Below are positions 4,991-7,702 of a stretch of 7,702 bases of DNA, in pieces. Source of the stretch: JBBAEA01 sp041656175 (GTDB lineage: Bacteria > Myxococcota_A > Bradymonadia > UBA4248); assembly GCA_041656175.1 (NCBI GenBank), contig JBBAEA010000154.1:1-7702 (forward strand), read 5' to 3'. Position numbers and translations under genes: made by a program. Below the pieces are notes generated by a model. It ran no database searches. It saw nothing but the letters and a program-made list of their open reading frames with translations, and had not been told where the DNA came from. Positions within the stretch are counted from its first letter, which is position 1. Every line of letters begins with the position of its first letter.

Positions 4991-7561
4991 ATTGAATGGG
5001 GCGAAATTGCTGAAATCGAGAATGTTTTGGCCTTGGGTAAAGAGAAGGGTTTTCTCAGCTATGACGAAATAAATGCAGCTCTACCTTCGAGTGTATCCAC
5101 AGGCGAACAGGTCGACGAGGTCATAGATCTACTCCAAAAAGAAGGGATTTATGTGGTCGCCGATGAGGCAGAGTTTATCAAATATTATGCGCCAAAACTG
5201 CACAGTTTCCCTGGGCACTCAACGCCGCGAACGAAGGAAAAGAAGACAGTAGCAGCAGAGAGCAAGGCGACTGCAAAAAAAGAAGCTAAAAAGTCAAAGT
5301 CAATCGCTAAAAAAGAGCCTGAGGCTGAGCAAAAGAAAGAGGATGGGGACGCTAAGACGCTTAAAAAGAAAAAAAGCACAGATGCTACATCTGCAGCTAA
5401 GAAAGAGAGCAAAACGGCGGCCAAAAAAGAAGTAAAAGCCGATAAGAAAGAAACGAAAAAAGAGGAGACAAAAACGGCGAAGGCGAGTGATGGCAAAGCT
5501 GGCGATAAGGCGGGGAAGGCTAGCGCTAAAAAGAAGGCTAGCGCAGACAAAGATAAGAGTGTCGCCATAAGTGCTGGTGAGAAGGGAAGTGCTAGTAAGC
5601 AGGAAGCTGAGAAAGTGAGAAGAGAGGATGAGAAGAAGGAGAGCAAAACTGTTACAACGACGTCGACAACTAAGCTTCCTCCATTGACTAGAAGCGCTGC
5701 ACTAAAGCCAGCACCTAGCAAGGCGAAAGTGAGTTTTGAGGCCGATGAGCCGCCTATAGACTCGCTGGATGTTGGCTTAGATGATGCTGGGCTAGAAGAA
5801 ATCGATGATGATTATGGCGAAGTTGTGGAGTTGATGGGGGTGCAGGTTAAAAAAGTCGCCGACGACGATGATGTAGAGAGCGATGGTCTTGATGAGAAAG
5901 ATGAGCACGGCAAGAAGGTGGGCTTTGGTGACTTAGATGATGATGCAGATAGTGATGAGCTTGATGAGTCTGAAGAGGGCGAGGATGGCGAGGAGAGCGA
6001 TTCGGAGGAAGTAGAAACTACGGTCGAAGAGAGGGAGGGGATTGTAGGCGATGTTGAAGATCGCTCTGGACAGAGCAAAAACAATGACCCCGTTCGCATG
6101 TATTTGCACAAAATGGGCTCTGTTACGCTGCTCACGCGTGAGGGTGAGGTTGAGATTGCGAAGCGTATAGAGGATGGCGAGCACAAGGTTTTGGAAGTTT
6201 TGCTCAGTAGCTCTTTTGGGGTGCGTGAGATTATTGTAGTAGCAGAGCGCGTTAAACGCGGCAGATTCAAGATGCGCGATGTACTACGCGACTTTGAAAC
6301 AGACTATTCGGATCGCAGCGAGGAGGAGATTGCCGAGGAGTTCCTAGAGCTCGTTGATGAGATCCGTTCGCTGAGTCGCAACATTCGACGTCTCTCGGAG
6401 TTGTTGGCGTTTTCCAGTGGTTTAACAGAGACCTACCGTCGGCGCCTACGCGCTAGTATCGCGCGTAATCAGCGTGCGATGTACGACGCAATGCAGCGCA
6501 TTCGCCTCTCAAAGAAGCTCTCGGAGCGCTTGGTCAATAAACTCAAGCGTATGATTGAGCGCCTCGACACTGCAGCGCGCGAAACGCGCAATGGCGAGCA
6601 CGAAGCGGGCGCGAGTTTTGAAGAAATCGAGAGAATTTGCTATGAACTGCGCAGCAGACCAAAACACGCACGCGAGATCTTAGAGGGTAAACGTTATAGC
6701 GAATCGCGCATTTTCGCCATTTACGAGAACCTGCGCCGTCAACGCGAGGAGGTCGAAAAAGTAGAGCGAGACTCGCACATTTCGGCAGATGCCCTGCGTT
6801 TAACCTACAAAAAAGTTCAAGGTGGACAGCGTATTGCGGAACGCGCTAAGAGCGATCTCATTGAGGCAAATCTAAGGTTAGTCGTTTCGATCGCCAAAAA
6901 ATATATCAACCGCGGTTTACAGTTCCTCGACCTGATCCAAGAGGGCAACATCGGTTTGATGAAAGCGGTAGACAAGTTTGAGTACAAGCGTGGCTATAAG
7001 TTCTCCACCTATGCCACTTGGTGGATCCGACAAGCGATAACTCGCGCCATTGCTGATCAAGCGCGTACGATACGTATCCCTGTCCACATGATTGAAACCA
7101 TCAATAAGCTGATTAGGACTAGCCGCTTCCTCGTACAGGAACTTGGCCGAGAGCCTACGCCTGAGGAAATAGCCGATAAAATGGAGCTTCCCGTCGAGAA
7201 GGTGCGAAAAGTTCTCAAGATCGGTAAAGAGCCCATCAGCTTGGAGACACCGATAGGCGAGGAGGAGGATAGCCATCTTGGCGATTTCATCGAGGATAAG
7301 TCGGTGATTAGCCCATCAGACGCGGTTATATCGATGAACTTGGCCGAACAAACGCGCATGGTTTTATCGACTTTAACCCCGCGTGAAGAGAAGGTGTTGC
7401 GCATGCGCTTTGGAATCGGCGAAAAGAGCGATCATACGCTCGAAGAAGTCGGACAAGACTTCGATGTTACGCGTGAACGTATTCGTCAGATCGAGGCTAA
7501 AGCGCTTAGAAAACTACGACATCCCACGCGGGCTAAGCAACTCAAGCCCTTTGTCGAGTAG
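4988..7561 (+). CDS. rpoD: RNA polymerase primary sigma factor RpoD (sigma-70) with long charged insert
   Basis: Directs RNA polymerase to housekeeping promoters. The 857-residue product is much longer than E. coli RpoD (613). Region 1.1 is at about 4-65. A Lys/Ala/Glu-rich tract follows at about 80-222 (44 Lys in residues 81-220), then an acidic tract at about 251-357 (49 Asp/Glu in residues 251-360). Region 1.2 starts at DPVRMYLHKMGS (367-378), followed by a charged non-conserved region to about 600. Region 2 (about 620-700) has the -10 recognition helix YATWWIRQAITRAIADQA, with Gln682 and Thr685 matching the key E. coli residues. Region 3 is at about 700-775; it has HLGDFIEDK. Region 4.2 (817-846) carries the -35-binding helix-turn-helix with DVTRERIRQIEAKALRKLRH. 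The last ~240 residues are nearly identical in motif to E. coli, so the primary sigma identity is firm. The charged tracts are probably disordered; their role is unknown. It lies 187 bp after dnaG. Confidence 0.98.
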   Translation: MIEWGEIAEIENVLALGKEKGFLSYDEINAALPSSVSTGEQVDEVIDLLQKEGIYVVADEAEFIKYYAPKLHSFPGHSTPRTKEKKTVAAESKATAKKEAKKSKSIAKKEPEAEQKKEDGDAKTLKKKKSTDATSAAKKESKTAAKKEVKADKKETKKEETKTAKASDGKAGDKAGKASAKKKASADKDKSVAISAGEKGSASKQEAEKVRREDEKKESKTVTTTSTTKLPPLTRSAALKPAPSKAKVSFEADEPPIDSLDVGLDDAGLEEIDDDYGEVVELMGVQVKKVADDDDVESDGLDEKDEHGKKVGFGDLDDDADSDELDESEEGEDGEESDSEEVETTVEEREGIVGDVEDRSGQSKNNDPVRMYLHKMGSVTLLTREGEVEIAKRIEDGEHKVLEVLLSSSFGVREIIVVAERVKRGRFKMRDVLRDFETDYSDRSEEEIAEEFLELVDEIRSLSRNIRRLSELLAFSSGLTETYRRRLRASIARNQRAMYDAMQRIRLSKKLSERLVNKLKRMIERLDTAARETRNGEHEAGASFEEIERICYELRSRPKHAREILEGKRYSESRIFAIYENLRRQREEVEKVERDSHISADALRLTYKKVQGGQRIAERAKSDLIEANLRLVVSIAKKYINRGLQFLDLIQEGNIGLMKAVDKFEYKRGYKFSTYATWWIRQAITRAIADQARTIRIPVHMIETINKLIRTSRFLVQELGREPTPEEIADKMELPVEKVRKVLKIGKEPISLETPIGEEEDSHLGDFIEDKSVISPSDAVISMNLAEQTRMVLSTLTPREEKVLRMRFGIGEKSDHTLEEVGQDFDVTRERIRQIEAKALRKLRHPTRAKQLKPFVE
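5225..6058 (+). other. Low-complexity basic-then-acidic segment within rpoD
   Basis: Codons for residues 80-222 (5225-5653) are dominated by AAA/AAG, GCN and GAG/GAA, and include five runs of six or seven A: 5275-5281, 5309-5314, 5369-5375, 5423-5428 and 5456-5461. Codons for residues 251-357 (5738-6058) are dominated by GAT and GAG. The segment stays open throughout and joins two conserved sigma regions, so it is a real insert rather than an assembly artefact. Reverse-strand reading frames over it are shadows of its low complexity. Confidence 0.9.
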
Positions 7562-7572
7562 TTTGCTGGCAA

Positions 7573-7637
7573 CTATGCGGCGAGTTTCCCCATAACTGCG
7601 TTAGGATTTGCGCCTCTTTGAAACTCGCCCCCCATAG
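7573..7637. repeat. Large inverted repeat just after rpoD
   Basis: GGCGAGTTT at 7579-7587 is exactly complementary to AAACTCGCC at 7621-7629, with a 33-nt loop. CTATG at 7573-7577 pairs with CATAG at 7633-7637 across a 1-by-3 internal loop, extending the stem. It begins 11 nt after the rpoD stop. No T-tract follows on the + strand, so it may be an mRNA 3'-end structure or a site recognised as DNA rather than a simple terminator. Confidence 0.55.
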
Positions 7638-7643
7638 CCTAAA

Positions 7644-7667
7644 GAGAAGCGCCCGCGAAGCCTTCTC
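7644..7667. repeat. Second hairpin downstream of rpoD
   Basis: GAGAAG at 7644-7649 pairs with CTTCTC at 7662-7667 around a 12-nt loop. It is followed by CCTAAATA rather than a T-tract. Together with the larger inverted repeat before it, it could mark the 3' end of the dnaG-rpoD transcript, or belong to the same repeat element as copy 2 of the 23-bp repeat, which starts 12 nt further on. Confidence 0.4.
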
Positions 7668-7679
7668 CTAAATACCCAA

Positions 7680-7702
7680 GGCAAGCGCAAAGTCGTATAT
7701 TT
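7680..7702 (-). repeat. 23-bp dispersed repeat, copy 2 (inverted, cut by the window edge)
   Basis: This is the exact reverse complement of 2803-2825 and ends at the last base of the window, so the true repeat may be longer. Immediately inside it (before 7680) the similarity to copy 1 is lost. It also follows hairpin-forming sequence, as copy 1 does, which suggests both belong to a family of intergenic elements. Confidence 0.85.

Noticed and set aside
5185..5721. 178-codon reverse-strand frame rich in Ser, Leu, Ala and Phe
   Set aside because: It is the antisense of the Lys/Ala-rich rpoD insert; low complexity on both strands explains its openness and apparent hydrophobicity.
7562..7702. Possible tRNA gene downstream of rpoD
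   Set aside because: The inverted repeats do not form a cloverleaf and there is no T-loop consensus.

Overview
The window looks like a chromosomal segment from a bacterium of the old deltaproteobacterial group, most likely Myxococcota or a Bradymonadales-like lineage. The inference rests on three things: a surface lipoprotein joining Cys-rich repeats, EGF-like repeats and a formylglycine-generating-enzyme (FGE/SUMF1) fold; a dnaG-rpoD pair; and an RpoD with a very long charged insert. Base composition looks moderate in GC, so a high-GC Myxococcus-type genome is unlikely. No 16S or other taxonomic marker is present, so the placement is an inference. All three convincing genes are on the + strand.

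Layout: (1) 1-537 holds no convincing gene, but has a GC-rich palindrome at 151-172 and the leader of the first gene. (2) 538-2643 encodes a predicted outer-membrane or surface lipoprotein: a lipobox, a Cys-rich region, six 32-residue EGF-like repeats and a C-terminal FGE-like domain lacking the usual catalytic cysteines. (3) 2644-2985 is a spacer with five consecutive hairpins (2689-2800), one copy of a 23-bp dispersed repeat (2803-2825), and a likely promoter for the next gene. (4) 2986-4800 is dnaG (primase). (5) 4801-4987 is a 187-bp gap with a weak terminator-like hairpin and possible promoter elements. (6) 4988-7561 is rpoD, the primary sigma factor, with a Lys-rich then acidic insert between regions 1.1 and 1.2. 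(7) 7562-7702 holds a large inverted repeat, a second hairpin and, at the very edge, the inverted partner of the 23-bp repeat.

dnaG and rpoD form the core of the widespread macromolecular synthesis operon, which couples initiation of replication to that of transcription. The usual upstream rpsU is not directly adjacent here; its place is taken by the lipoprotein gene and the hairpin-rich spacer. The lipoprotein is probably transcribed separately and is functionally unrelated.

I do not see a clear new biological system. The most interesting points are the 23-bp inverted repeat pair bracketing dnaG-rpoD, the hairpin cluster, recent nucleotide-level duplication inside the EGF array, the FGE-like domain without catalytic cysteines, and the highly charged RpoD insert with five poly-A runs.
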